Positions 33,109 through 47,512 of a DNA stretch of 64,000 bases are shown here, piece after piece. Under the pieces are notes generated by a model. That model saw only the letters and a program-made list of their open reading frames with translations. It was not told the DNA's origin and ran no database searches. Each line of letters starts with the position of its first letter. The stretch's first letter is position 1. The translations under genes were made by a program, and so were the position numbers. This DNA is from Liolophura sinensis (Eukaryota > Mollusca > Polyplacophora > Chitonida > Chitonidae), in the NCBI RefSeq assembly GCF_032854445.1, contig NW_027017955.1:434001-498000 (forward strand), given 5' to 3'.

Positions 33109-33488
33109 TGGCGATATACGACAAAATTATACAGTGGAATTGTCGAGGCCTTAAGGTCAATTTTATTGAAATAACACAGCTTGTTCAATCATTAAATCCT
33201 ATAGCCCTGTGTCTTCAGGAAACTCATTTGAAAACATCTGACAAAGATAAAATAACTCTTAAAAATTACTCATTATACAGTACGTACTCTAATGAAGAAG
33301 ATCGAGCTGCAGGCGGCACCTCTATCTTCGTCAATAACAATGTTATTCACAGCCCTGTTGCTCTGGATACAGAGCTTCAGGCTGTGGCCGTTCGTGTTTC
33401 ATTATGTGAAACAATCACATTATGTTCAGTGTATATTCCCCCGAACATTTCTTTGTCAGCTTTGCAGTTACATAATTTAAAAGAATGA
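33108..33488 (+). pseudogene. LINE-B1 ORF2 N-terminus, truncated, U2
   Basis: Endonuclease start with QWNCRGL and LQETH, cut at the same base as U1 by the minus-strand LINE-B tail. Confidence 0.85.
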
Positions 33489-35294
33489 ATGAATGAATGA
33501 TTATGGCTTAACGCCACATCGGCAATATTTCAGCCATACCGTGGCGAGAACAAGGTGAAAGCAAGAGACAATTAGGGTTTTCGATATGACAATATGAACA
33601 CCAAAAGTAAAACAAAAAGTACAGACGTGATTAAAATCGAATAAAAGAAAAATAAGATTTAAAACTCGAAAACCAGGGTTAGAGTACATGTATAAATATA
33701 TATAACTGTTTATCTATAGATATCCATGACAATTAAAATTTATATTTTATGATATAGGCCAATGGCCTTCAAACAATTTATGACAACATCGCCAGCGATG
33801 CTGTCAAACAAATCATATATAGAGTGGACTGTGTAGAATCTCTGCCGAACATGGGCAAAGTCTACACAGTCAACCAGAATATGTTTGATGCCATATTGAG
33901 CATCACATCCAACACACTCGGGAGCACTGCTCCCATCCAAGATGAAATTGTGTGTCAGATGAGAATGTCCAATAAGGCATCTGGTTAAAACGACTTGGTC
34001 TCTACGAGACATATCAAATGTATATGAATTATAGCCAATGACCGGATGAATGGCATGCAGTTTATTATGGACCTGCAAGTTCCATTCACCCTGCCAAAGG
34101 CCACGAATATATTTAAGAATATTGGACTTCATGTCAGTATAAGGGATTTTTATCTTAGATATGGGTTTATTTAGGGCAGCTCTCGCCTCCCTGTCTGCGA
34201 CTGTGTTTCCATGGATACCAATATGACTTGGTATCCAGCAGAATATAATATCTTTACCTCTTCTAATTAATTTCCTATGTATAGCTAAAATTTGAAGGAT
34301 CAAGGGATTTTTAAATTTATTATTCTGTATTGCCAATAGGCAAGACAACGAGTCAGTGCATATCATTGCCCTCTGGGCACACCCAGAAGAAACATATGAT
34401 AAGGCCAGGAGTATACCTCTGGCCTCGGCAGAGAATATTGAAGAAGAGGATGGAAGACGAAAGGAAGAGACTCGCTGCTCCATGACAGCCGCAGTCGCAA
34501 CCCTGTCCCCATCCTTCAACCCGTCAGTATATATAAATTTATAATCCATATAATTAGCTTTAATTTCAGCAAAACCTTGCTGAATTATAAGAGAATTTAT
34601 ATTCGATTTATTATATTTACGTAGATCAAATATTAGTTTAGGTTGTGGGAGAAGCCACGGAGGAGACTCCGGAAAAGACACCGGAGCTATATCCTCCAGC
34701 TTGATGTTAGCTCCCACAATATGGTCCCGTATACGAAGACCGAACGAAGGGATCTTGTTAGGACATTTAGTATATTTGTCTACATACAATGGATTGAAAA
34801 CACAGTCGTAGGCAGGGTTTGTTGGATGTGGTTTAAGCTTTGTAGCATATTGAAGGCTAAGTTTTATACGTCGGTTATATAAAGAAGGCTCATTTGCCTC
34901 CACGTATAAACGTTCTACTGGTGAGGTTCTAAAAGCACCAAGGCTGAGCCTCAAACCTTGGTGATGAACAGGATCCAACATTTTAATGTACGAATTCCTA
35001 GCGGAACCGTAAATGATGGATCCATAGTCCAATTTAGACCTCACCAGAGAACGATATAAATTAAGTAAAACTGATCGGTCAGCACCCCAATCGGTGCTAG
35101 ACACGACCTTAATTATATCGAGAGCCTTTGTACATTTAGCTTTAAGCATTTTTATATGAGGTGTAATTGATATTCGATTTTTTGTCAAAAATAAAACCCC
35201 TAAAAATTTAAAAATTTCATATAAAAAAAACCTCTGTGCCAGATGTCAATGTTATAGCCAAACTAAACTATCAGGCAAAAGAAAGGTGTCACCG
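33483..35294 (-). mobile_element. LINE-B 3' half at the U2/U3 junction
   Basis: Coding part 33740-35188 is open for 482 codons and identical to the U1/U2 copy, including LTRCLIGHS. It carries the same ~210-bp deletion and filler at 35210-35217. Confidence 0.85.
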
Positions 35295-35542
35295 TATTTT
35301 TTTTCATAAAAAAAAAGTAAAAGCGCGGTTCCGGGTTTGATTCTAAGCAGGACTTAGTGTATGAATGCATAGTTTCCTCTACCAGAACGCATCGTCACCA
35401 ACGCAGCAACTGGAATTGTGAAATTGCGACCACATGCAAAACGTCCTTTTGAGGCATGGCTCGTGATGCACGTGCGGTAATGTTGCATAAATACTCTTGC
35501 TCGAAAGAGAAGACATTCAGTGACCGAAAAAACACCAACAGT

Positions 35543-35827
35543 ATGCCAAGACTTACGCAAGCGCAACGAGACCAGGCCATCGGTATGTCCACCATGGCAG
35601 TCTCGCAACGTCACATTGCAAGAACGTTCAACTGCAGCCAAACCACCATCAGGAGGTTGTTGATACGCTATCAGCAGACAGGCCAGACCCAAGACAGACC
35701 AAGATCGGGAAGACCGAGGCTGAAGATCGCTACATCCGGCAGATCCACCTCCGAAACGTCAACAGCGGCGACGGCACTAGGCCATGTCATCAGCCCCAGA
35801 ACAACACTGTGTCGTCTTCGTTCAACT
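35543..35827 (+). pseudogene. Tc1-like transposase N-terminus, U3
   Basis: Same as U2: CGA at codon 9 and the 17-bp deletion that restores the frame; open 35456-35875. Confidence 0.75.
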
Positions 35828-36609
35828 CCCCCGTGGGGTTTCCGGGGTGATAAAAATAGGACGTCAGTCCTCTAGGCAAGCTTGTCGTAAAAGTCGACTA
35901 ACCTAGAGCTCTCCTGTGTGAGCCCGGTGAATATAATAGGCTCACATCTTCCCGGTTGTGTGAGAGGCAACTGGGGAGCGACCTGTTTGCCTTGGGACCC
36001 GTGATCAACGAGGACGGGATCTTGGTGGCTGAGGGCGTGTTGGTCTTGCGAGATCCTCACGCCCAACACGTCACTTTGGGCCTTACTTGGGGAGAGACGG
36101 GAGGTCGGATGGGCCCGATCCGATCAATCGGCTTGGTCACGCCTTTCCTCTGCGTGGCCCCAAAATTTCTCCATAACACCACTCAGTAAAGAATAATTGT
36201 TATTTCTGAAATTTCGTTTGCGGTACTACGTTTTCAGGCGGTGGCTCATGGACCAGTCGAGTAGTATGTGTCTGATGTGTGACCTTATTAGCCTAATGGG
36301 GTTTGCTTATGGACGTGGAGTCCTTGGTGCGTTTCCTGGTGGGTAACCCCAGGTTCAGGCATCGCCCTTGTTGGCACTCCGTGGGTGGGGTGGGGAACAC
36401 GTGGGGTGAATTCGTATTATATATTGATTATGTCTATCCTAACCCTTCCAAACCAAATGTATCTAACAAATAAAATAACCAGGTCTTCCTCTCATCCGAC
36501 TTCGTCGAATGCTGACAAAAAGAGGAAGTTAGAGGTTTTGTCAGGCTGCCTTGATAATGCGCAGGATACATGGCCGCCTTTCATCGTTCTCTCAACAAGG
36601 AGTGAACAG
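35828..36609 (+). mobile_element. LINE-B2 5' end with ORF1 start, U3
   Basis: Same variants as U2, including the missing TTGCG. ORF1 fragment 36430-36618. Confidence 0.8.
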
Positions 36610-36801
36610 AATGAATGAATGATTATGGCTTAACGCCACATCGGCAATATTTCAGCCATATCGTGGCGAGAACAAGGTCAAAAAGTGAGATGGTTAAGGT
36701 TTTCGATATAATAATATGAACACCAAAAGTAAAACAAAAAGTACAGACATGTTTAAAATAGTATGAAAGAAAAATAAGAGTTAAAACTCGAAAACCAGGG
36801 G
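36610..36801 (-). mobile_element. LINE-B 3' UTR stub, U3
   Basis: Counterpart of 5091-5282. Confidence 0.8.
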
Positions 36802-36817
36802 TTGTGCCCAGAGGGCA

Positions 36818-37447
36818 ATGATATGCACTGACTCGTTGTCTTGCTTATTGGCAATACAGAACAATAAATTTAAAAATCCCTTGATCCTTCAAATTTTAGC
36901 TATACAGGAATTAATTAGGAAGCTAATTAGAAGAGGTAAAGATATTATATTCTGCTGGATACCAAGTCATATTGGTATCCATGGAAACACAGTCGCAGAC
37001 AGGGAGGCGAAAGCTGCCCTAAATAAACCCATATCTAAGATAAAAATCCCTTATACTGACATGAAGTCCAATATTCTTAAATATATTCGTGGCCTTTGGC
37101 AGGGTGAATGGAACTTGCAGGTCCATAATAAACTGCATGTTATTCATCCGGTCATTGGCTATAATTCATATACACTTGATATGTCTCGTAGAGACCAAGT
37201 CGTTTTAACCAGATGCCATATTGGGCATTCTCGTCTAACGCACAATTTCATACTAGATGGGAGCAGTGCTCCCGAGTGTGTTGGATGTGATGCTCAATAT
37301 GGCATCAAACATATCTTGGTTGACTGTGTCGACTTTGCCCATGTTCGGCAAAGATTCTACACAGTCAACTCTATATATGATTTATTTGACAGCATCGCTG
37401 GCGATGTTGTCATAAATTATTTGAAGGCCATTGGCCTATATCATTAA
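36818..37447 (+). pseudogene. LINE-B2 RNase H/C-terminal fragment, U3
   Basis: Same protein as U2 (FAHVRQRF; stop after GLYH). Confidence 0.85.
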
Positions 37448-37707
37448 ATATAAAATTTAATTGTCACAAATATCTATAGATAAACAGTTATATACATATA
37501 GATTGATTTACACATATACTATAACCCTGGTTTTCGAGTTTTAACTCTTATTTTTCTTTTATACGATTTTTAACAGGTCTACTTTTTGTTTTACTTTTGA
37601 TGTTTATATTATCATATCGAAAACCTTAACCGTCTCGCGTTTTCACCTTGTTCTCGCCACGATATGGCTGAAATATTGCCAATGTGGGGTTACGCCATAT
37701 TCATTCT

Positions 37708-38094
37708 AGGTCAGTCGCCTTTCACGACAAGATTATCTGCAGAGTCTATCGGAGCTGGGGCTTAACATATTTCCACTACACACTGCAAGTAGCTTGGGCC
37801 GTGGAAGGCCTAGTCGTGGAAGCAAATGAAAACTGCGGGCCTGTATTCCAACAAATCCGACCAGGGTGTGGGGACCACCAGGTCCTGAGGAAGGATCTAC
37901 TTTCCCTATCCCCCTGCGTGCGGTCCAAATAAATGCATTTATTGCGTCAGGTAGAAACCTCAATCCACCAAATCCAGGTCTAACCTGACGCGTTTGACCA
38001 TAGCAATGGAGATGAACCACGCGAGGTGCATACGGCACGCTCTTTCGTGACCCACCACTTCTGCTAGGTCACGTGACCACAAGTTACTGCCCCT
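37708..38094. other. Unassigned spacer, U3
   Basis: Counterpart of 21950-22336 with the perfect 9-bp inverted repeat. Confidence 0.4.
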
Positions 38095-38665
38095 CCCCCC
38101 GTGGGATCTCCGGGGTCATAAGAGTAGGACCCCAGTTCTCTAGGCAAGACTGTCGTACGAGGCGACTAGCTTAGAGTGTGGTTCTGGTGAATAGAATAAT
38201 TTCACAGCCTCCCTGGGCTTGTCGTACAAAGTGAATAAAAGGGTCAACCTGTTTGCCGTGGGTTGCGACCCGTGATAGGGGAGGACGGGATTCTGGTGCC
38301 TGAGGGCGGGTTGGCCTTGCGAGATCCTCACGTATAACAGTCTACTTCGGTCCTTACCTCTGCAAAGACGGTCGGTCGGAGGGCCCGTTCCGAGGTCACG
38401 CCAGTCCGGATGTCCGGGCATCAACCTTCATATATCTCGATTTCGTATAAATTGACTACTTTCCGTGTTGGACGTTTTTAGTGAGATGTTGGGATGTCTG
38501 GACGGTGGTTGCGGGGTCAATCGACTTGGCCGTTTATAGTTTATTAGCCTGGCGGAGTATGAGCGAAGAATCCACCTTACCGAGGATGGCGTAGAACTCT
38601 CTGCTGCTTACCCGCAGGAGGCGTTCCATCGTATATGTAATGGCACTCCGTTGCTGGTTAAGGTG
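38095..38665 (+). mobile_element. LINE-B3 5' end, U3
   Basis: Same variants as U2. Confidence 0.65.
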
Positions 38666-40481
38666 CTTAAGGTTTTCGAAATGATGGCGAGAACATGAAA
38701 AATAAAACAAAAAGTACAGACATGTTTAAAATCAGATAAGAAAAAACCAAACAAGTTAAAACACCAAAACCAGTATATTTAAAAAGTACTATATCTGGAA
38801 AGCTATATGTATGTACCATTTTATCCATAAATATTAACACATAAACAAATTTATATTTTATGATATAGGCCAATGGTCCTCAAATATTTTATGACAACAT
38901 CGCCAGCGATCATATATAGAGTTGACTGTATAGAATCTTTGCCGAACATGAGCAAAGTCAACCAGGGTATGTTTGATGCCGTATTCTGCATCACATCCAA
39001 TATACTCGGGAGCACTGCTCCCATCTAGGATGAAATTGTGTGTCAGATGAGAATGCCCAATACGACACCTCGTTAAAACTACTTGGTCTCTGCGAGACAT
39101 TTGACGGTCTGCCAGTAACCTGCGGATGGTCGTGGGTTTCCCCCGTGCTGTGAGCGGTTTCCACCCACCATAATGCTGGCCGCCGTCGTACAAGTGAAAT
39201 ATTCTTGAGTACAGCGTAAAACAACAATCAAATCAAAAAAAAAAAACAGACATTTTACAAGTATAGGCATTGTAGCCAATGACAGGGTGAATAGCATGCA
39301 GTTTATTGTGGATCTGCAAGACCCACCCGCCCTGCCAAAGGCGACAAATACATTTAAGAATATTAGACTTTGTCAGTATACGGTGTTTTAACCAGAGATA
39401 CAGGTTTATACTGGGCAGCTTTCGCTTCCCTGTCTACGACTGTGTTTCTATGGATACCAGTGCGACTTGGTATCCAACAGAATATAATATCTTTACCTTT
39501 TTTAAATTAGTTTTCTATGTTTGGCTATTATCTTAAGTATCAATGGATTTTTAAATCATTATTCTGAATTGCCAAAAGGCAGGACTGGGAGTCGCTGCAT
39601 ATCACTGCCCTCTGGGCATGCCCCGAGGAAACATATGATAAGGCCAGGAGTATAGCCCTGGCCTCTGCAGAAAAGGTAGAAAATGAAGGTGGCAGACGAA
39701 GAGAAGTGACCCGCTGATCTAAGACAGCCGCAACCGCAACCCTGTCCCCATCCTTTGAGCCGTCAGTATATATATATATATATTTATAGTCTATATAATC
39801 AGCCTTCATGTTAGCAAAACTTTGCTCAATAATAAGAGGATTTGTACTTGATTTATTATATTTACGTAGATCAAATATTAGTTCAGGGTGTGGAAGAAGC
39901 CAGGGAGGAGACTCCGGAAAAGACACTGGAGCTATATCCTCTTGCTCCATGTTAGCTCTCACAATATGGTCCCGTATACGCAGATCAAACGGAGGGATCT
40001 TGTCAGGACATTTATTAAATTTATCTACATATGATGGATTAAAAACACAGCTTAAAACTCATCCAACAAACCCTGCCTACGAGTTAGTAGCATATTGAAG
40101 GCTAAGTTTTATACGTCGGTTATATAAAGAAGACTCATTTTCCTCCACTTATAAACTCTCCACACGGGGATGTTCTAAAAGCACCAAGGCTGAACCTCAA
40201 ACCTTGGTGATGAACAGGATCCAACATTTTAATATACGACTTCCTAGCGGAACCGTAAAAGATGGATCCATAGTCCAATTTAGACCTCACCAGAGAGCGA
40301 TATAAGTTAGGTAAAACTGATCGGTCAGCACCCCAATCGATGCTTGACACGACCATAATTATATCGAGAGCCTTTGTACATTTAGCTTGAAACATTTTCA
40401 TATGAGGTATAAAAGATAGCTTGCTATCAAATATTAGACGTAAAAATCTTCTTTGTCCAACAATTTTAACCTGTTTTACGT
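38666..40481 (-). mobile_element. LINE-B 3' half next to B3, U3
   Basis: (AT)8 form; RNase H start open at 39540-39962, thumb at 40135-40401, C-terminus at 38858-39193. Confidence 0.8.
39103..39247 (+). mobile_element. SINE, U3
   Basis: Same as U2, with the GTACAGCG variant. Confidence 0.75.
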
Positions 40482-40744
40482 GGTCATTGTGGAGATTCTG
40501 TGTTATCCGTATTGTGAAGCTTTGGGACTAGGCATGTTCACACTATGGGAACAGCTACAGTATATAGCACATAGAACCCGAGCAATAGCCAGTACATATA
40601 CACCGAAGCGTGAGTCCGGGGGTTAGTATAACCCGGTCAAACCAGTTTCTCGGCGACAAGTCCGCCTGCATGCGCACGGACTTTTAGTGTTCAACCACTG
40701 TGCCAGGTGCCTCTAAACAACACTTCTGTCACTCTTCTGAAATA

Positions 40745-41558
40745 ATGGATCAGTTACAGATTATCATGGACAGGCTTGGTAAGTTAGATTCTATGGTGAC
40801 AAGTGAAACACTGGAAAAAAAAACTACAAAACACTGAAGCAAAAATAGTTACAAAGTTGACAAACCTAATTGAGCAGCAGGAAGCCAGAATCTTTACTTT
40901 AGAAAAAGAAAATGATACCCTTCGGGCAGACATGCATGAATTAAGATTACAACACGAACAAGATCAAGAAGAACTGGCCAGGGTAAACAGAGATATGCGA
41001 AACTTAGAAGACAGGCAGAACGATTTGGAACAATACTCCCCTAAACAAAGTATACGGATTTACGGTGTAGATGGGGATACAGCCACAGAAACAACTGACG
41101 AATGTTCCGAGAAAGTCGTTGACATCTTAACATCCAAACTAAAGCTGTCACTGACGTCTAGCGACATAAGTATAGCGCAGAGATTGAGACCGAAAAGACC
41201 TGACTTAAACACAGAACCAAGGGGTGTAATAGTAAAGTTCATATCACGACGACTTAAAGTTGAAGCGATAAAAAACAGAAGAGCCTTGAAAGGAGCAAAC
41301 ATTGTGATTAAGGAAGACCTAACGCAGAAAAAGCAGGCTATTTTAAAAGCAGCATCTGCACACCCCATGATTCTATCCGCCTGGTCAAGAGATGGCAAAA
41401 TCTTCACCAAAGACTTCAACGAGGACGTAAGACAAGTGAAATCTACTGACTGCATAGACACTCTCATCAGTCTATCATCCCATACACCCAGAGTTCAAAG
41501 ACCACGTGACCAAAGAAGTGGGAGGCCAATAACCAACTCACCAGCCCCTATCAGCTAG
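40745..41558 (+). pseudogene. LINE-C ORF1 frameshifted by one A, U3
   Basis: A8 lesion as in U2; open from 40803. A private substitution changes HPMIQSAW to HPMILSAW. Confidence 0.75.
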
Positions 41559-42076
41559 ATAACGATGGCTGCAATGTGAAGGATATATGCTATCTGATAA
41601 CTCAGTTTGCTCTCGTAAAGAAAAAATCATCTTAGAATTAATAGAGCATTTTAAGTTAACGAAGTACACAGCTTTAATGTGTCGAAAAAGAAATAGTATG
41701 CTCTTCTGCACAATAATATCAGAGATAAATATGATGGGTGCGATCGGCCATAAGATCTGTCAAAACCTATCAGCTTTCCCAATATGTATTTTATTCGCCA
41801 GAATCCACCTTGCCTTTTATATTCCATTCTTGTGTATGATCTTCTATACTCATAAGCTATACCCAAATCACAACAGATCACTATATTTAGGAATTATTCC
41901 ATGTCAGCTACAATATGTGAGTGAGTGAGTGAAAGTTTTAACGTCGCTTTCAACAACATTTCAGTTTTATCGCGACAATAAAACGTCAAGTAGTCGATCT
42001 ACTACGGATAATTCATTTACTATTCGGTCAAAAAAGGACACCAGAAGTCGCATAACAAACAGACGGTAGTTTAAAA

Positions 42077-45000
42077 TCACAGCTTTCCTGCCATACCAAT
42101 GGTAGAGAGAAAATCAAAAATAGTATCACTTTCTACAGAATTGAAAAGTTCTGAAAGAGAGCTCACGTGATAAAAGGAATCTCGTACAGGAGCAAAGTCG
42201 CCACAGTCAAGCAATATGTGCTTGACTGTGAACCGTTGATCACAAGCAAAGCAATGAGGAGCATCTTCTCCTTTCAACAAATACCCATGCGTAGCACGTG
42301 TGTGACCGATACGACACCTCCTCAAAATGCAAGAGCGGAGACGATGCCGTGAAAGGGAAGGCGCTGGACCAACAAACTGACGAATATCATGCAGTTTGTT
42401 GGTTGTCTGGTCATCCCATTGAGCCTGAAACAAGCGCTTGATATAGGAGCAAATAAGTGAACGCAAGTCCGAATATGGAACGTCAGTTTGGGTAGTAACG
42501 GAACGCAAAGCCGCCTTCGCGGCTTCATCTGCAGCAGTATTTCCAGGGATATCCATATGCCCTGGCACCCAACAAAAGACAATGATAAAGTCTTCATTAA
42601 GTCGTTTAAACATCTCCCTGATAGACGGAATGTCTGGATGTACAGGCGAACTAACCCAAATTGCCTGGAGGCAGCAAAGGGAGTCAGAGCAGATGAGAAC
42701 TCTGCTACCTCCTAGCTTTGGAATGGACCGAAGTGCGCACAAAATTGCCTTGGTTTCTGCAGTAAATACAGAACAGGAATTTGGAAACCGAGTTGAAATG
42801 GTTCTAGGCCCAAGGACAGCGGCAGAAGCCACGCCATCATCATTCTTGGAACCGTCAGTGAATATGCGGTGATAAAATGGATACTTTGAACACATATTAC
42901 TAAACTCCTGCTGGTATACTAAAGGGTTGGTGGAAGAATTCTTCAGGGAGGAGAGCGAGGTATCAACCTGAGGCTCAGGACATAACCACGGTGGATCTTC
43001 CTGGATGCGTATGGGGGTGATAGTATCCAGTCCAAGTCCAGCTGCTTGCACGTGTTCCTGAATGCGGACACCCAGTGGAGGAACAATGGATGGCTTCTGA
43101 GCATATAAGTCTTCAAATTCCGGATGGAAGACACAATCAAAGGCCGGGTTGGATGGATTGGCTCTAAGCTTGGTGATATACTGTAAGGATGGTTCAGTTC
43201 TTCGAAGCTCCGGGGGAGGCTCGTTTGCCTCAACATACAGACTCTCCACAGGAGAGGTACGGAAAGCACCTAAGCACAACCGTAGGGCCTGGTGATGTAT
43301 AGTATTGAGTTTCTTCAACTGGGAGCGCGACGGACCTCCATAAACACTGCAGGCATAGTCTAGCTTAGAACGAATCAGTGCTCGATAGAGCTGAAGTAGG
43401 GTTTCGTGATCCCCTCCCCATCGAGCACTAGAGACAACCTTCAAAATATTAAGCGCCTTTAGGCATCTGGCTCTAAGATAATTAATGTGAGATTTAAATG
43501 TTAGGTGGTTATCGAAGATCACCCCGAGGAATTTTGCCTCCGGCACAACCTTGATGGGAGACCCATCTAAAAATACCTTGGGGTCTTCATGGGGGAAGTA
43601 CTTCCGACAAAAGTGTACACAGTCTTCGACTTGGAGAACTTAAATCCGTTCTCCAGTGCCCAGGCATGGATTTTGTTAAGGCAAATCTGCAGCTGTCTCT
43701 CAATGGTGTGCATACCTTTGCCTCGACAAGAGATACCAAGATCGTCCACAAAAAGGGACGCATTCATACTAGGAGATAAAACTCTGGCAAGGCTATTAAT
43801 CTTACTGCTAAAGAGAGTAACTGATAAAATGCTGCCTTGAGGAACCCCCTGATCTTGTTCAAAGTAGTCAGATAGGGTAGCCCCAACCCGAACTTGGAAG
43901 TGACCATGGTCTAAGAATTTACGAATAAAGTCAGGAAGCCGACCTCTAAGTCCAAATCCATGCATATCTTTCAGAATGCCATATTTCCAAGTAGTGTCAT
44001 ATGCTTTTTCCAGATCAAAAAAGACAGATACGACATGGTCACGATTAACGATACCGTTCTTAATAAAGCATTCTAGACGAACAAGGTGATCAACAGTACT
44101 GCGATTCCTTCGAAATCCACATTGAATGTCGCTTATCAACTCATTAGTCTCCAAAATCCACACCATGCGATCGTTAATCATCCTCTCCATAGTCTTGCAT
44201 ACACAACTGGTTAAGGAAATAGGACGATAGTTATTTGGATCGGTAGAATCCTTTCCGGGCTTTGGGATGGGGACAATAATAGCGTTTTGCCATGAGGCAG
44301 GAAAATTCCCGGAAATCCAAATGGTATTAAAAATTCCAAGAAGCACCCTCAAACAAGGAAGATTCTGGAAGGTGTCGTAAAAGCTGATAGTGGATATCAT
44401 CTGGCCCTGGAGTTGAATCATGGGCCTTGCTCAGGGATGCGGATAGTTCATGTAGAGAAAATGTAGCATTGTAGGATTCTTCATTTGAGGTTGTAAAATC
44501 AAGATAACTTGCCTCGGTCCGTTCCTTGTCACGCTGGAACTGAGGCAAGTAATTATCTGAAGACGAATGGTGCGCAAAAGAAGCGCCCAACCTATTGGCT
44601 ATGTCAAGTTTTTCTGTCAAAGAATTATTCCCGTCTTTAAGATGATTGACAGTGACATTGGATCCCTTGCCTTTGCAGTGGATCATATTCCAGACTTTTG
44701 ACATAGGGGTACGATGATTAATCTTAGAAACATAACGTTTCCAAGAGTCACGTTTGGACTGTTTGATAGTCCTACAAGCTTTAGCTCCAGTACGCCTAAC
44801 ATCGTCTAAATTACCGGGAGATGGTCTACATCGGTACACGCGCTCAGCACGTTTCCTGAAACGCCTAGCTCGTTTACAGTCCTCCGTGAACCACGGTTTC
44901 TTAATACAGGGAACCGCACAAGATTTCGGGATACATTTGGAGGATACATTTGGAGGCTACATCGATTAGCTGATCCGAGAATAACTGGATAGGATCAACT

Positions 45001-45759
45001 GCATCAAGAAAAAGGTCGCTAGTAAGTGTTTCACCACACAGAACAGCAAAGCGGGGCCAGTCTGCTTAATCATAATTAAAACGTGGAAGGGAGGAAGATA
45101 CCGGCTCCTCAAGGGTAAGTATGGTGGGGAAGTGGTCGCTTCCGCACAGATCATCATGGACGCTCCAGCTGAATTCCGATCTTAGCCCTGCATCAGCCAG
45201 AGCTAAATCAAGGATCGAATAAATGCCCTTTGCAGGATGAAGGTAAGTATGTGTGCCATCATTTAAGTCGCATAGAGAGTTATTAGATATAAAATCCTCC
45301 AATACAGAGCCCTTCTGGTTACGTTTAGAGTCACCCCAGAGAACACTATGGGCATTAAAGTCACCCCAAAGAAGGCACGGTGTAGGTAATTGATCACATA
45401 GATTTTGCAGCTCTTTTTGGTGAAGAGTAGAAGAAGGTGGTATATAAATACAACAGATTGTTAATACTATACCCAGTATGATACGCACTGCCACCGCCTG
45501 CAAATCGGTGTTCAGTGCCATTTTATTGTGTATTACACCCTGCCTAATCAAAAGAGAAGAACCCCCTGATGCCTTTTCCATTCGTAGACGTGGCAACAGC
45601 GTGATGAGATACATAACCTCGACATTGATAACTAGGATCAGTCAGAGTTTCCTGCAAGTTAAAAGCTATGGGACTGAGGTCTTGAGCTAACATCTGGAGC
45701 TCTGCGAGGTTATACCTCAATCCTCTACAGTTCCACTGTAAGATCTTTGTAGTAGCCAT
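42077..45759 (-). pseudogene. LINE-A ORF2, U3
   Basis: Pieces: 45759-45544, 45614-45066, 44839-44327, 44421-43567 and 43546-42077. Variants STNPLV and FNLQE are shared with U4; DFTTSNE is private. Confidence 0.85.
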
Positions 45760-45768
45760 TATTAATAT

Positions 45769-46908
45769 TTATTTACTCTTTTTCTTTTTTCTGGACTTCT
45801 TATACATCGCTGCCCTACGCTCAGCAAAATCCTCCTGTGACAACGTTATCAACATCCTCTGCTTTTTAGCCTTGTCAACTTTAGAGTCTCGTCGCAATGT
45901 GCGATAATACGACCCCACGGATGTTGAGACAGGTACCAAGACCTCACCCTTGCCATTGGTATAGGCAGGCAAGTCTTCGGGTGCATCCATTTCCGAAAGA
46001 GATTCCTCCATATTGGATTCTCCACCAGTCCTAGACATATCAGATTGCTGAGAGCTTCCCTGAGGATCAAGGCAATGTGCTATATCTCTAGTGTCTAACT
46101 GTGACATTGTAGACGGGTCAGGGCTGAACGTGCTACCCCATAAGGACGGGCTCTTACCAAGTGCACCTTTGGAGGGCATCACGCCACTGGATTGCGTCTC
46201 CTTAATGCAGGATGGCGTTGTATCCGAAATTTCTGACGATCAAGAGGTAAGGAGGAATTCGAGATTTGACTCATACCGACAACCCACTCCGGGCTATTTG
46301 ATGTCTGAGATGCCTCGCAAAGGCTCTGGGGCCCACCTACTACTGGCGATTCGCTTAACTTCCTTACCTTATTTGTAGCACTCTCCAGCTTCCTCGTTGT
46401 CAGCAGCAGAGTTATCCAAAGTCCCTTTATTTTGTTGACTGGAAGGAACAGACTCGGCAGAAACCCCAATTTCCATATCATCCCGCAAAGGTTCTACACA
46501 GTCAACTCTATATATGATTTATTTGACAGCATCGCTGGCGATGTTGTCATCAATTATTTGAAGGCCATTGGCCTTTATCATAAAATATAAATTTTAATTG
46601 TCATAAATATCTGTAGATAAACAGTTATATACATATAGATTTATACATGTACTATAACCCTGGTTTTCGAGTTTTAACTCTTATTTTTCTTTTATACGAT
46701 TTTAAACATGTCTGTACTTTTTGTTTTACTTTTGATGTTCATATTATCATATCGAAAACCTTAACCGTCTCGCGTTTTCACCTTGTTCTCGCCACGATAT
46801 GGCTGAAATATTGCCGATGTGGCGTTAAGCCATAATCATTCATTCATTCATTCCATATCATCCCCATGTCCCTGACTATAATTACCATCATCATCTCCTC
46901 GACCTTCA
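45769..46908 (-). pseudogene. LINE-A ORF1 remnant, U3
   Basis: C-terminal frame 46182-45769 with STSVGSYY, the valine form shared with U4. Confidence 0.7.
46485..46850 (+). mobile_element. Nested LINE-B 3' end, U3
   Basis: Same insertion and 14-bp duplications as in the other units. Confidence 0.9.
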
Positions 46909-47086
46909 CCCCCGTGGGGTTTCCGGGGTGATAAGAATAGGGCCTCAGCCCTCTAGGCAAGCTTGTCGTAAAAGTCGACTAACCTAGAGCTCTCCTGTGT
47001 GAGCCCGGTGAATATAATAGGCTCACATCTTCTCGGTTGTGTGAGAGGCAACCGGGGAGCGACCTGTTTTCCGTGGGTTGCGACCC
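46909..47086 (+). promoter_or_regulatory. Structured 5' leader of LINE-B1, U3
   Basis: Helices as in 15385-15562, unchanged. Confidence 0.6.
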
Positions 47087-47512
47087 GTAATCTCCGAGGA
47101 CGGGATCCTGGTGGCTGAGGGTGGGTTGGTCTTGCGAGATCCTCGCGCCCAACACTCCGCTTTGGCCCTTACTTGGAGTGAGACGGGAGGTCGGATGGGC
47201 CCGGTCCGATCAATCGGCTTGGTCATGTCTTGCCTTTACGTGGTTCCAATTGCCTCAATAACAGCATATCGTTTGGCGAACAAATATTATTTCTGAAATA
47301 TCGTTTGTAGGACTACGTTTTGAGGCGGTGGCTCATGGGTCAATCGAGTAGATTGAATTTAACCTGTTGGTATAAATCAATCTGTTCGAGTATACCTCAT
47401 ATGGAATCCTTGGTGCCTTTCCTGCTGGGTATCCCCAGGTTCAGACATCGCCCTTGTTGGCCCTCCGTGGTGGGTGGGGAACATATGGGCTGAATTTTAT
47501 ATACATATTGCC

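Larger units (their letters stand above)
19296..35053. repeat. Tandem array unit U2 (15,758 bp)
   Basis: Left half matches U3: LINE-B deletion at 19452-19459, missing TTGCG near 20236, (AT)8 near 24010, A8 frameshift in LINE-C. Right half matches U1: no 8-bp insertion near 26300 and the serine form of SSNPLV in LINE-A. Confidence 0.92.
41917..46908 (-). mobile_element. LINE-A, U3
   Basis: An 8-bp insertion GGTAGTTT near 42065, just downstream of the ORF2 stop, is shared with U4 and absent from U1 and U2. Confidence 0.85.
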